Origin: Antitrichia curtipendula
Taxonomy: Eukaryota > Streptophyta > Bryopsida > Hypnales > Leucodontaceae
Reading direction: 5' to 3'
Assembly (NCBI GenBank): GCA_951230915.1
Contig: OX579640.1
Location: 13,412,981-13,476,980, forward strand
DNA length: 64,000 nucleotides
Shown here: positions 36,773-49,390 of the stretch, one piece after another
How the letters are laid out: every line of letters begins with the position of its first letter
How positions within the stretch are numbered: position 1 is the first letter of the stretch
Notes under the pieces: generated by a model
Seen by the model: the letters and a program-made list of their open reading frames with translations, nothing else
Told to the model about the DNA's origin: nothing
Database searches by the model: none
Made by a program: the position numbers and the translations under genes

Positions 36773-39700
36773 TCACCAATAATCTTTACAAGAACACAAG
36801 CCATCTTTGAAGTGATGAAAGCGATTTACATCTCTGACCACAATCTCTCTTCTAGTCACTTTAGAGATCAATTTGGTTGCTACATGACAATCTGAACACA
36901 CCCGAAGGTTCTTGTAAACATGAAGCGGTCTACTACTCCCAGGTGTGCAGATAAGTCCATACGCAATGGCCAACCTCTCACTATGAGAGCAAAGAAGAAA
37001 CTCTTTATCCTTCTCGTCAATATCTTGCAACACAAGCCGAGTATCTGGAAGGTAGCCTTCGGCCTTGATTTTCTCAGTCAATCTGCTCAGCTCTGCATAG
37101 ATCTCCTTTGATTCTGGGTGAGACGTATCCCCTACAACAAAGGTATGAGTTTTGCTATCAACTTCGGTCCAGCTACGCCCTGGTTCCTTGCGTATCCCTC
37201 TCTCCTGCATCATAGCACGCACCAATGATACCTCCTCCCACTTCTCAGCTGCAGCATAGATATTGGAGAGAAGCACGTATGTAGAGGCCTCCTTGGGTTC
37301 CAACTTAAAACACTCTTTAGCTGCAAGTTCACCCAACTCCACATTACCATAAGATCTACACGCACCAAGCAGAGCTCCCCAAGTTGCTTCATCTGGTTCA
37401 ACTGGCATATTATCAATGACAAGCTTTGCTTCCTCCAAGCGCCCTACCCGCCCAAGAATATCCACCATGCAGTTCCAATGTAGCAAATTGGGAACGATGC
37501 CATAGTCTTGCGACATGGCCAGGAAGAGTCGACGGCCCTCATCAACAAGGCCTGCATGACTACAGGCCGATAACACTGCCACAAATGAGTACTCATCAGG
37601 AATCATACCGGCTGCATTCATATCCCTGAAAACTTTTAGAGCTTCAGACCCAAATCCATGTTGCGCAAGTCCACCAATCATAGCGTTCCATGTAATCAAG
37701 TCCCGTTCCTCCATTTTCTCAAAAACTAGTCGCGCATCATGGACACTACCACACTTTGCATACATGTGGACCAGCGCGTTGCCTACACGCACATCAGACT
37801 CAAGTCCTGCTTCGAGGACATGGCCATGAACCTCCTTCACCCACTCCAAAGCCCCGGCGCTTGCACAGGCATTCAGGATGCTCACATAAATCACTGCATC
37901 TGATTTGAAGCCTTCCCGTTTCATTTCGAGAAACAATCGATATGCTTCCTCACCACGTCCCCTTTCAGCATATGCGCTTATTATCACGTTCCACGTAATA
38001 TAGTCCCGTTCCTCCATTCGGTCAAAAATTAGTCGCGCATCATCGATACTGCCACACTTTGCGTACATGTGGACCAGGGCATTGCCCACACGCACATCCG
38101 AATCCAGTCCTGCAATCCGAGCGTGGCTGTGAACCTCCTTCACCCACTCCAAAGCCCCTACGCTTGCACAGACATTCAGGATGCTCACATAAGTCACTGC
38201 ATCTGGTTCAAAGCATTCCCGTTTCATTTGAAGAAGCAAGCGATTTGCTTCCTCACCACATCCACTTTGTGCATACGCACCAATTATCGTGTTCCATGTA
38301 ATTACATCTCGTTCATCCATTCTGTCAAAAACTAGTCGTGCGTCATCGATACTGCCACACTTTGCATACATATGGACCAGCGCATTGCCCACACGCACAT
38401 CTGACTCAAAGCCCGCTTCACGGGCATGGTTATGAACCTCCTTCACCCACTCCAAAGCTCCTGTGCTTGCACATGGATTCAGGATGCTCATATAAGTGAC
38501 TGCGTCCGGTTTGAAGCCTTCCTCAAGCATACGGATAAAAAGATCATACGCTTCACGCCCACACCCATGCTGTGCAAGTCCTCCAATGATCACAGTCCAA
38601 GTGACTACATCCCGTTCCTCCATTCTGTCAAAAACTAGCAGCGCATCATCGATACTTCCACTCTTCGCATACATGTGAACAAGCGCACTGCCCACACGCA
38701 AATCCAACTCAAATCCTGCTTCACGGGCACGGCGATGAACCTCCTTCACCCACTCCGAAGCCCCCGCCCTCGCACATGCATGCAGTATGTTCAAAAAGGT
38801 GATTGCATCCGGATGAAAGCCTTCCCCTTCCATTCGGAGAAAAAGTTCAAATGCTTCACGCTCACACCCATGTTGTGCAAGTCCTCCAATCATCACAGTC
38901 CATGTCCTTACATTGCGCTGCTCCATTCTGCCAAAGACCAGTCTGGCATCATCGATACTGCCACACTTTGCATACATGTGGACCAGCGCAGTTCCCACAC
39001 GTACATCCGACTCCAGTCCTGCTTCGAGGACATGGACGTGAACCTCCCTCACCGACTCCAAAGCCCCTGCGTTTGCACTGGCATTCAAGATGCTCGTAAA
39101 TAAGATTGCATCTGGTTTAACGCCTTCCCGTATCATTTGAAGAAGGAGTCGATATGCTTCCTCACCACAACCACTTTCGGCGTATGCTATAATCAGCACA
39201 TTCCAGGACATGACATCACGACTGGCCAACATATCAAAAGCTTCCCTTGCCTCCTTTATGCTCCCACATTTCGCATACATTTTCAGGAGGGCAGTCCCTA
39301 CACGCATATCTGATTCAATTCCACTTTGTCTAATATATGCATGAACTTCTTTGCCCCATTTTAAAGCGGATGGACTGGCACAAGCTTTAAGGATGCTCAA
39401 GTAAGTAACGGCATCTGGCTGCACACCTTCTTGGAGCATTTGCTTGAAAACTCCGATTGCATCTTTTGCACGACCGTGCTGAGCATAACCTCCAATCATT
39501 CTGGTCCAACTCAGTACATCCTTCTTCACAAGTTCATCAAACACTCGGCATGCATCTTCCAATCGCCCACATCTGAAGTAGGCGCTTAGTAGGTTGTTTG
39601 CCACATACACATTCTGTTGCATTCCACTCTCAATGATCCATTCATGAACTTGCTTGACTGCTTCAAGGTCCTCCTGCTTCACGCACCGCTTCAGAATTTC

Positions 39701-39790
39701 ATAATACATGTACGAGTCTATACCAATGCCTCGCTGTAGTCGGTTCTTCAATACATCAATTGCTTCTCTCGTGGTAGTTGCACTTTGCAT
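36773..39790 (-). CDS. PPR-DYW organelle RNA-editing factor, 1005 aa
   Basis: One uninterrupted frame, typical of moss and other plant PLS-class PPR proteins, which bind organelle transcripts base by base and convert chosen C to U. Residues about 25-770 are P-L-S triplets of PPR motifs with repeated words such as YAKCGSIDDARLVFDRM and GFKPDAVTYMSILN. The E and E+ part follows (EPDEATWGALLGACR, YVLLSNIYAAAEKWEEVSLVR), then a DYW deaminase of about 135 aa: PG box (EPGRSWTEV), HSERLAIAYGL with the HxE zinc/catalytic motif, CSDCH, and the C-terminal CKDYW. Both zinc ligand sets look intact, so the enzyme should be active. Codons before ATG 39790 stay open for 35 residues (basic, RRNTSPTR) up to a stop, so a targeting peptide may start in an upstream exon. 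Target transcript unknown. Confidence 0.95.
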   Translation of the reverse strand: MQSATTTREAIDVLKNRLQRGIGIDSYMYYEILKRCVKQEDLEAVKQVHEWIIESGMQQNVYVANNLLSAYFRCGRLEDACRVFDELVKKDVLSWTRMIGGYAQHGRAKDAIGVFKQMLQEGVQPDAVTYLSILKACASPSALKWGKEVHAYIRQSGIESDMRVGTALLKMYAKCGSIKEAREAFDMLASRDVMSWNVLIIAYAESGCGEEAYRLLLQMIREGVKPDAILFTSILNASANAGALESVREVHVHVLEAGLESDVRVGTALVHMYAKCGSIDDARLVFGRMEQRNVRTWTVMIGGLAQHGCEREAFELFLRMEGEGFHPDAITFLNILHACARAGASEWVKEVHRRAREAGFELDLRVGSALVHMYAKSGSIDDALLVFDRMEERDVVTWTVIIGGLAQHGCGREAYDLFIRMLEEGFKPDAVTYMSILNPCASTGALEWVKEVHNHAREAGFESDVRVGNALVHMYAKCGSIDDARLVFDRMDERDVITWNTIIGAYAQSGCGEEANRLLLQMKRECFEPDAVTYVSILNVCASVGALEWVKEVHSHARIAGLDSDVRVGNALVHMYAKCGSIDDARLIFDRMEERDYITWNVIISAYAERGRGEEAYRLFLEMKREGFKSDAVIYVSILNACASAGALEWVKEVHGHVLEAGLESDVRVGNALVHMYAKCGSVHDARLVFEKMEERDLITWNAMIGGLAQHGFGSEALKVFRDMNAAGMIPDEYSFVAVLSACSHAGLVDEGRRLFLAMSQDYGIVPNLLHWNCMVDILGRVGRLEEAKLVIDNMPVEPDEATWGALLGACRSYGNVELGELAAKECFKLEPKEASTYVLLSNIYAAAEKWEEVSLVRAMMQERGIRKEPGRSWTEVDSKTHTFVVGDTSHPESKEIYAELSRLTEKIKAEGYLPDTRLVLQDIDEKDKEFLLCSHSERLAIAYGLICTPGSSRPLHVYKNLRVCSDCHVATKLISKVTRREIVVRDVNRFHHFKDGLCSCKDYW
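36990..39790 (-). repeat. 303-bp internal modules in the PPR gene
   Basis: The coding DNA repeats with a 303-bp (101-residue, one P-L-S triplet) period. The word CACACTTTGC or a close variant recurs at about 37750, 38053, 38356, 38659 and 38961 in exact 303-bp steps, with long stretches nearly identical between neighbours. This implies recent duplication or gene conversion of triplets. Confidence 0.85.
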
Positions 39791-42700
39791 ATGAATACTG
39801 CCACCGCCAACTTGAATAGTTCTCTTAGGCTCTGTTGCACGAGTGGGCGAAGTGTTTCTTCTTCCAAAATTGGCCTTCGGTAACCTGACGCATCAAGAGG
39901 TTCCTCATGAGAACAACCTTCATAAACTGGAAAACTTCACTCAATCGATATAAACATGCTTGAATGCATCGATGCACAATATTTCTTATACAGTCATTGC
40001 ACACTAAAGTATCATCAAGCAAACAAAGAAAAGAATGTTGCCCAAACCAAATCCTCAAACCAACCGATATCACAAGTTTCTATCTACACCTATTAAAAAG
40101 TGTGGCTTTGACATCCACGTTCAATATGTAAGCTTCTTATTTGCACCAAAATTTTGTCACAAAGGGAGACAACTCATATTCATGGCGATACCTATTTGGT
40201 TGTACAGTCTTTTGAGAATCACCGGCGAGATGACCACCATGGGATGGTAATTTGCTTTGAGTCAGCAAATTGAGCATCGCCTTCACCCATGGTGGAGTTG
40301 ACCAACCATCTACCCAAAGCGTTCTCTTTGTCACTTTGTGTTCAAAGTCAGGAGATTTCGCATCTATCTAGAGGCACCACAACCCATCATTAAATATAGA
40401 AAACCAATCAAGGAATAGATATTGTTAAACATTGAAGTGATCTAATTAGCCTTCAGTCCACTCCAAAAACACACATAGAACGCAATATGCTTGTCGTATC
40501 CAAAAGCGCCTATGACCTTATACAAGCAATAAATAACCCATCCATTTCTTTTTCGCACCTTTCTAACAACACCTAACAGGTAAACCTAGAGATAGTCCCA
40601 CGAGTGATACCTTGGAAACTCTGTTGTCCCACCACTGCGAAGGATCCACAAAATACTCCTCCCAAACTTGTTCAATTGTCTGTGCTTCGCCTGATTCAAT
40701 TGGATCATACTTCATGTATGTCAGTCACATCCTTTCTGGGAGAGACAAAACAACAACCACTTCTTTCCATGAGTCCGGGCATCTGATACACACCTGAAAC
40801 ATTGGTACTCACATATGGTCTTCTCCAGACTGATGACCACGAACACCTCATTTCTCCGCTGCTTCTTTCTCCAGGGGAGACCGAGACCAATAATACAGAA
40901 GGCTGTATACGCCATGAAGATTTCAAGTGTGCGATCACACATGCATCCTGGTCACACAAATCCCCAAGAGTGCACCAAAAAAAACATTGGTAACAGTTTG
41001 AGCATACCAGATTCATCAGCACTAATACTTATTGTTTAACATCCAACAAACCAAATTCATGTCCTCAACTTGGGGGAAACTTCACAACCAATTGATCAAA
41101 TATTGCCGTGGATTAACCTGAATATAATGGACATATACGTTGCCAACATTACCACAGAGCTTCAGTTGCCACAAGTCACAAATCATTCAACCACTTCAGT
41201 ACGACTAGTCCATGGCTATAAGTGAGCAGTCACTCACCTGTGCACCAGCTCCACGCACCAGATAGCTTCTCGATTGTTGCTTATGACGCAGTAAACGGCG
41301 CATGAATGCAGACATTGTTTGTCTTGGTATCTACAAACTTTTAAAGATTTCACTACAAGCACAAAGTAATACCACTAACAGAAATCTAACTTCTCATCCA
41401 GAGGAAGTATATGGAGGAATCTCTTCGAGTTTTCAGCTCCCTCTTCAAGTGTATGTTCATTATCTGTTCAGTGAAGCTCCTTCTCCAAATGTGTGCAGTG
41501 TCTGGAACCTTGAGTACGAGTTGAGAAAGTCGAGTATAAGTGTCACATATAAGTTTGTTCTCTTCTCCAAATTGCTAAACCTCCAGACAGGAAGAGAAAC
41601 CTTTCTTGTTCGCTTCACCAACCCCAACCCCAGCAACAGCAACGTCCGATGCATAAAGCAAGCGACAAAACTCCAACTCAGCATAGATGCAAAGTATCAT
41701 GTATGATTGTCAATATCTTCGAGTCTGTTCAATGTTGTCCATTCCTTGTCTGTTTTCAATACCTCCTTTGTCTTCAGTATGAAGAACTTCCAATCCATGT
41801 AGCTTCCAAAACTTGACTAGAACTTCGCGTCAGGCCGGAGAAAGTCTCAAATGTGAAAATACCAATATCTAAGAATGTATAGTCCCTTACACTCTTCAAT
41901 AGCCAATCTATCATGTATGCATCAATCTCTGCAAGTTCTCCAGCTACATTTCAACTGTGTCTGTTCTCAGCTCCAAATTCCTAAGCACTAACTTCAGTAA
42001 GAGAAGCTCCTTCGAAGTAGTGTCAAAGGATCAACAGCCAATGCAACCTTGACTTCAACCTAGACATAATGTAGCATAACTACAAGAACCGCTCTCTTTA
42101 AGCTCTTCATCCACCTTCCAACTCTGTCCATGCTTCGCTCCGAATAGTTAAGCCCTAATCAAGAAAAAATCCCAGCAGGTAGAAAATTCGCAACACTCAC
42201 AACTCTCAAAGGCTGCAAACATCTTCAAAATGTGACTTTATCGCAGAGAAAAATTCATAAGTGAGGAATTATGCTCCAAAAGTTTCCTGCTTCCTGGCAA
42301 AAATTTACCCGGGAGAGAATTCAACTAGCGGACAAGCAAATCTGGTTCAGCAAGAGGAGATGGCGACACACCACATGCGTCAACCTCACCACCCGATCCC
42401 TACACTCTGAGATTGAATGCGTCAATTGCCCTTTGCAGCGGCGTTTTAGGGTTTTGATGATCTCGTTCGTTAGCCACATCCAAGATACTCGTTGCTGATG
42501 AAGGCTCACAAGTCGATTTTCAGAATTCAAAGAGCTCGAGTGACAACAGAAGCGGAGGTTCTAAAATCCACGGTCTGAGGAATCCTGAATGAAGTCTGGT
42601 CCGCCACAATACCACGGACCCCTGCCCACAAACATTTCTGGGAATCCCCTCAATCCACCATATTCTCTTGTTCAAGGGGTGCAAGCCGAAACCACAGCCA

Positions 42701-43213
42701 TGAGCACCTTCAACCAAATTCATGCAATTTAAGAAACGTGGTCTGATCACCCAAGCGATACAACTACATTCTTTTCTGAAGACGCAAAGGAAACTGGAGA
42801 ACGAATTCAATTGAACAGATGCTTGATATTCGCCATTGGTAACAATTCTTCAAATGCGGCAAGAGACTTTGTGTAAACAGAGTTCTTCAAACAACAGAAA
42901 GCTTCCTCTCAGAAAACCCGGTGAGGAATCTGAACTTTCTGACGACAAGAACTCTGCGAAAGAATTCGGCCACGACAACGAAACAACATCAGCGGGGATG
43001 TAGCGGTCCTTCTCGCCTTGAATTCGCATGCAAAAGAATTGTCAGCATTGTCAGCAGAAACCTCGCCTAAACCCTAGCAATTGTTGTCAGTGGGGTGATT
43101 TCAAAATCCTTTCCCACCCCAAAAAGTGCATACTTTGACATAAGACCATGAAAAGTTTTACATAGTTGTTGCTAAGGTACATGAGGTGGAAGTACCCAAA
43201 ACCAATTTGAATC
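39791..43213 (-). other. upstream region of the PPR gene, possible spliced leader
   Basis: No open frame here is convincing. The composition at 41.2-43.1 kb is richer in G+C than the flanking repeats, and on the minus strand the stretch opens with CTAGGGTTTAG near 43065-43075, a common word near plant transcription starts. It may be a 5' leader with introns for the PPR gene, or an unrecognised gene. A small hairpin (CCACCATGGG with CCCATGGTGG) lies at 40236-40296. Confidence 0.3.
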
Positions 43214-44128
43214 TTAACCCCTAAAGGACCGTGACTATGTTTTCATCAACAACGCCCCGAAACTGCCATTTTTATTACAAGTACCAAATTTTTGAAAATA
43301 ATTTTTTTTTTTTTAAAACATGTAACCGTAGGATCTTGTAATATGCTGACTTGAGAACATGTGGAAAAAATTTCAGAAATTTCCACCAAGTGGATTGCAA
43401 GATATAAGCATTCAAATTCACTGAAATCATCTTTATGGCTCTGCAAAAAATAGGGCAGTTTCACTTCACAAGCTCACTTTTCTATGAAAAAATGTCCCAA
43501 ATGGTGGTGCTTCTTTGGATTCTTTTTCCTAGACAAGTTTTCTACATGCTTAAAAAATTTCACATCATTTGGAATTGTACAACATGTAGGAAAAAAAATA
43601 GTAAGTAGAAAGAAGTAGAGAATGATTTAAAATACAAAATTGTTAAGAATTTAGTTATGGAACTGAAAAATGCCAATCCCAATGGTTGCAATATTGTAAT
43701 AAACAATCTACATCCTATAATTTTATTTTTTCCAAAAATATTGAAAATTAAATAAGATAAAGGACTTCAAAGTTTGTTTTATATTAGAGAATCCATAATT
43801 GCCCGCAAACAAAAACTCCTCATAATTTTTGACTTATTGATCAAAATGGAATGATAAAAGCTTTCCACATATATATAACTTTAGAAAATCAATTTCAAGT
43901 TTTTGTTTTTGAAGAAAGTGATTTTCTTTTATATAGCTTGACTCCCCATTCATGAAAAAAAATTTACTCATATTTTCAAATGGCATGAAATTTAGTGCAT
44001 ATGAAAGATATTCTTCATCCCCACCTTCTATTAGAATTTCAGCCTAAAATATGAAAATCTCCAATCACATGTACCTACCCAAGAAATTTATGTTGCCAAA
44101 AAATGATGTCTGGTCCTTTAGGGGTTAA
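43214..44128. mobile_element. TTAA/CCCCTAAAG element, copy 6
   Basis: Left end TTAACCCCTAAAGGACC, right end GGTCCTTTAGGGGTTAA: a perfect 17-bp inverted terminus with TTAA on both sides. It is 915 bp, A subfamily, same orientation as 9090-10027. The best-preserved A copy for defining the family. No coding capacity. Confidence 0.88.
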
Positions 44129-45536
44129 TCTATTTCTACGGGTCTCTTTTGACTTCAAAAAAATCCGAGATGTTGTAGCTAGAGAATTCAAATCACAAGA
44201 TGTGAAGTTAATGCTATCCCTCTAGGAATCCTGAGAGGGGAATATCTCTAATCTTAAGGGGGCTAGAATATAGTTGGTTAAGTATGTTTTGATAAATTGA
44301 TCTTGAAAAGCAAGTAGCCTAGAATGTTCTAAAAGTATACATGAATGAGAAGAAGGAAGGATAATTCCAGTATGAATGAAGAATCTATTGGGAATGGCTC
44401 AATTATCTAAGCTTCATCAACTTAGATGGAAAATTCCATTCTTGATGCCTCGATTAGGAGGTAGACCTTATAATAAAGAACAAACAAGGTACTTATTGCA
44501 CTCCACCACAATTGGGTAGACTATGGTGGTGAGCACCCCACCAACACCTAGATTTGAACTCATGACCACCTCATCAGTGTGCTAAGACAAAAGCTATTGC
44601 CAACCCATCTTGCCCTATTACACGGTAATGTCCCGCAAACTCTCAATCATTACATGGGAGTGGCAACATGTATTGAGCTAAGGCTACACGTGTTTGCATG
44701 TAAATGTAGAAAATGGTTTAGAATATGACATAAGTTAAATCTCAAAAACTCATAATATATTCATACATGTTAAAAAACTTACAAATTTTTTTTCAAATTC
44801 ATGATTTTCAATTGCTAATGTATTAAAAATAGTCTCATGTATTGATTCTCCATCAAAATAAGCGTAGTTGCTTATGTGGATGGTAATTGGTATTTCCACC
44901 TTCATATCGCTTGTTTTTTAGGGTGAGTGGTTGTAATTGGCAATAAAAATGGGTGACATATTGAAGTGGTTTGAACTCTTTCGTACTAAATTTTGAGGAG
45001 GCCTTCAACTCATTTGCATACTTTCAACCATAACTTAGTGTGAACATCCCATAAAATAAGAGATTCTATGTGAGTCATAGTTCAAATGCCACCCTATTTG
45101 TGACACTATATATGAATAGAGTACATATAAAATTTTGAAATGTACACTAATACTTTGTGATTACAAAGTGATACAAATAGTCACATGGTACAAATAGGAT
45201 TTTTCAGCTTATCTTTAATATATATGAGCAATTTCCAATATCAAAAACTTCAACTTTTGCAATCAAAACTTCATCATGAACTTCAAAGATCTGATCATGA
45301 GGACATCATTACTTTCTCCAAATAGAAAAATTAACACTTTGTCTTCATTTCTTCATAGCAAGAACAATATCAATCTATTTGGCTACAGCAATTTCAGTGT
45401 GTAATACATCTACCTAAAGAAAATTCATTATACTACACATCAAACAATTTGAAATTGAAATTTTTTTTTTTGCAAACTAAAAATGTTGCCCAAATACATG
45501 CAACAACTACAAAATGGTTCCAGAAGTTATTAAGGG
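44129..45536. other. intergenic, no gene seen
   Basis: AT-rich with no long frame, RNA gene or clear repeat structure that I can identify. Confidence 0.5.
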
Positions 45537-46470
45537 TTAACCCTATAATCCTAAAAGTCCCAATGTTCCCTTAGGGGACAAAATGATTTTGGATAAGCTC
45601 CTATGGTATGAATTTTCACTATGATTTTGAATTCTATTTTAAAATAGAAATATACATTAATTTTTTGGAAATGTAATTTTTATTTCAATTGGTGCACGAA
45701 AGCAAAAAGTTTTGCCACCCTATGCCTAAAATAGGGTTTGTTGGGCAACAATGAAAAATCATAAAGTCAAAATAAAACTTTAAAAAAAAAATAATCTCAT
45801 AGAAAATCTCTTGTTTATATGGAAAGGTTTTATTCATTCTATTTAGACTAGTGATGAGAAAGTTATGGACAATCTTATTTTTTGGACAATTTAAGCATTT
45901 TCTTGAAAAAATAACTTACACAATTCATTTTTTAATGCAATTTTCACAGCTTTCAAAAACAAATTGTTTGACAAGGTTAAGTTTGCTAACTAGAACAAAT
46001 TATTTATTGGAAATATGTGTTTCAATTCCATCATTCTTTGAGCTAATATTAATGATTCAAGTTTTAGTTCAATCTCAAACCTACTTTTATTTAATAATTT
46101 CTTAAAGAATGAAAATCAAGTGTGTGTTTTTGAAATTTATTTCCTAAACTTTCAACTCATTTTTCAATATAATTTATATTAATTCAACATGTTTAGTGCA
46201 AAAGTTTTAAACTAAAAAGGTTCAAAGCTTTAAAATCTTGGTAGGCAAGGTACAAAGAAAACAATTTATTTTAATTCAAATGCAAATATCTTGAAATCCA
46301 CATTGTCAAAGTTTTGAATTTCTTCTATACGTTTTTATACCAATCTAGTGCAAAACCCTACAGTTAGATATGCAAAAAATCAATATCTAAAGTTTTTTGC
46401 ACTTTGCAATAGAAATGACAATTTTGAGTGGAATTTGATGAACAAGGGCCTTAGGACTTTTAGGGGGTAA
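45537..46470. mobile_element. TTAA/CCCCTAAAG element, copy 7
   Basis: Left end TTAACCCTATAATCCTAAAAG, right end CTTTTAGGGGGTAA. It is a B-subfamily copy of about 934 bp; the right TTAA has decayed to GTAA. The CCCTTAGGGGACAAAATG motif just inside the left end matches the copy at 12403. Confidence 0.75.
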
Positions 46471-47048
46471 TATCCAATCTACGATTTTGAAGTTGTAGCC
46501 TCTCAATGACAAACTATTGAAACCAAAGTTTTGGGTGTTTTTTCCATGCGATTTGCTAGTGAGTCTTTCTATAGACAAAAGAAAACATTTGATTGGGACA
46601 AAAACTCCTCTTTGAATGACTTTTCACATTCAAACACTTTCATGATGTACATTGTATTTTGCCTTAGGAGAGAGCTAACCATTGAATGGTCAATCCAAGA
46701 AAAAAATTCCATAAGTAGTGTAAGGGGGCAATGGAGCAAATAGTTGATGAACATGGTCAAATGAAATTCTTGGTTTCCAAGTGTACCTCAATTAATTACA
46801 AGGCTTTGAAATAATTTTCTATTGCTCCAATCTTTGTGAAAATTGTCATGCATTTTCTTGACTACGATATTCATAGTTATATTTGATAAAAAAAGACACA
46901 CTTAAAAAAATTAGGATACGCCCCCCCTCCAAAGTCATTCAACTTGACAATTTTTTTTCCATAACCAAACTTTGATCGTTTAACCTAGTTCGCAACAAGT
47001 TGATGAACTTCTACATCAATAAATGGATGAAAAAGAACCCCTTTGTCC

Positions 47049-47646
47049 TTAACCTCTAAAGTCCCAAAGTCCCTACGAAAAACTCTTGGGATTTTGGATA
47101 GGCTTGTGTGATCTCAATTTTTAACATGTTTTTTTTATACTTTTTTTGAAGATAGGAAATTACATTAGCTTTGTGTAAATATAATTTTTATTTCAAGTTT
47201 TCAACTAGTGCCTAGGAGCAAAAGTTATGCCACCCTAAGTCCAAAAAAATAGTTTGAGGGGCAACTAAAAAATATCACAAAAAATTGAATTTTTTTAATT
47301 TTTAATTTTTTTCTTTAATATTACCTTTCTGTCTTTATCTAAAGCTTTGATTAATTCTATTTGGACTAATGATGATAAAATTATAGACAATCTTGTTTAG
47401 AGGGCAATCTAAGCATCTTCTTGAAAAAACTTGTTTTCTTCACTTTAAATGCAAATATCTTGCAATCTACATTGTTAAAGTTTTTTAAATTTCTTCCATG
47501 CATTATTATACTAGCTTAGTATACGATTCTATAGTTAGATATGCCAAAAAAGTTAATTAATTAATTAATTTTTTGCTCTTTGCAATAGAAATGACAATTT
47601 TGAGTGGTGTTTGATGGAAAAAAGGCCTTTGGGACTTTAAAGGTAA
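47049..47646. mobile_element. TTAA/CCCCTAAAG element, copy 8
   Basis: Left end TTAACCTCTAAAGTCCC, right end GGGACTTTAAAGGTAA. This is a short (598 bp) and decayed B-subfamily copy, similar in length to the one at 15132-15709. Confidence 0.7.
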
Positions 47647-49390
47647 ATGACTCACTTGTCATAAATAATTGATCTACAATGACTCTAATCCTGAAAATGG
47701 ATTGCAGTCATTTTTCAATCATATGTATCGTAAATGATTATATTCTGAGTCATTTGTGCTAATTATTTATAGTTTTTTTTCTACTAGTGTTAGTGCAAGG
47801 CTTAGTAATTGAATTAACTTGTGTAATGAGTCAAAGTTGGACGATGCAAGTGACAAAAGTGCACTAAACGCTTTATATTTAGAATAAGATGATGTATGGT
47901 AGTTGATTCATTTCCAACCACATCCCCATTTCCAATCTATAAATTGCTTTGATTCTATGAAGTTGTGGCACAATTCGAGTTGTAATTGTGGTGCATTATG
48001 ATTGGCTACAAGGTTGCCAATATTGCAATCAACCCTTGGTCGATTTTGCAATCAGTCTATGGTTAAAAATAGAAAGCTCTTTATGGTTATTATAGGTCCA
48101 GGAGAATCTTCCACTGAAAAATTCATACTAATTACTTTTTGTGTAATAAAAATGGATAGTTTGTCATAGGTAAAAGGCTCGTGGAAGGTGAACTGTCAAA
48201 TGTTTAATTCATATTATTTGCAAACATAGTTTGCAAACCATATAAATGGAAACTCTTTGAACATGATTTTTAGTAAGGTCATCACATAAATGCATTGTTG
48301 GAACAAGTGTGTAAATTCATCCCAAGTTTCTTGCTTTGGGATGAACTTACCAATGATTGGATGAGTATATAACATCATATCCATATTCTATAGAATAAAA
48401 GGATATATTAGAATACAAAGGAAGGGCAATTGGCCCCAACAATAGGGGACGAATTAGATCAAGGGCCATTTAGAGTGATCCCAAAACACCATATTCACTT
48501 TATGTACATTCAATTAATCAATATCTACCTTCACTAAAGAAATGATTTTACAAGCTCTATTCATAAAAGTTTGAGCCTTTACAACTTTTGCATGGAATAT
48601 CCAAATGAAACATTTTTTGGTGCGCTAATATCTTCTTTCATTTGCTAACCAAAAAATATACAAATTTGACAAGTTTAGTGATTGTAACTATAATCTAACA
48701 AAAAGGCAATGCTTTTGGAAGTCCCTACCTTACTTTATATGCAATATTTTTGTCACTTGCCCTACTTTGTGAGGTTCATCATGAGACCCAAGATGAACAA
48801 AACTCTCAATTTATGCCATCCTTATAAAAAAAAAGATTCTCTCTATTTTCTATGCATTGGTGTTTTTTTTGCAAGATGTTTTATCAATTGGCTACAACTA
48901 AAAGACATTGGCTATTTCTTGTGAATTTTTTTTTCATTTTTTCAGTCCTCTGAATAGCTAGATTACTATTATGCTTTTCAAGACCTATAGCCCAATTTCA
49001 CTTAGGTAATACCTAATTTGTTATAGATATCGCCCAAGTATAACCTAAGTATTGAAGAAATAACTGGCTACTTCTCCAAAATGATACCAAAATTATTGCT
49101 TCAATGGACTGAGTCCACCGACCACATTAGAAGAGATTTGAGGATCTCGGAAGACTGTGAGTTCCTGGACTGTGGGAACTTTGGGAACTCTATCACATAA
49201 GTAGTCTAATGTGGCACAAATTGTGCCATATCAAATATTAATACTTAAATATATATTTTTAAATTTTAATCTAATTTTTTTAAATTTAATTATTTAAAAA
49301 AAATTAGTTATTAAAAATTCTAAAAGCAATACTGCACTGTCATTTCCAGTAAGGGGAATAGGCTTGAAACGGCCCTCCCTTGCCCTCTAT
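47647..49390. other. intergenic, no gene seen
   Basis: AT-rich with only short frames. I see no feature beyond low-complexity T runs. Confidence 0.5.

Noticed and set aside
38675..39103. Long plus-strand frames (up to 142 codons) opposite the PPR gene
   Set aside because: They are shadows of the repeated minus-strand PPR modules and repeat with the same 303-bp step.
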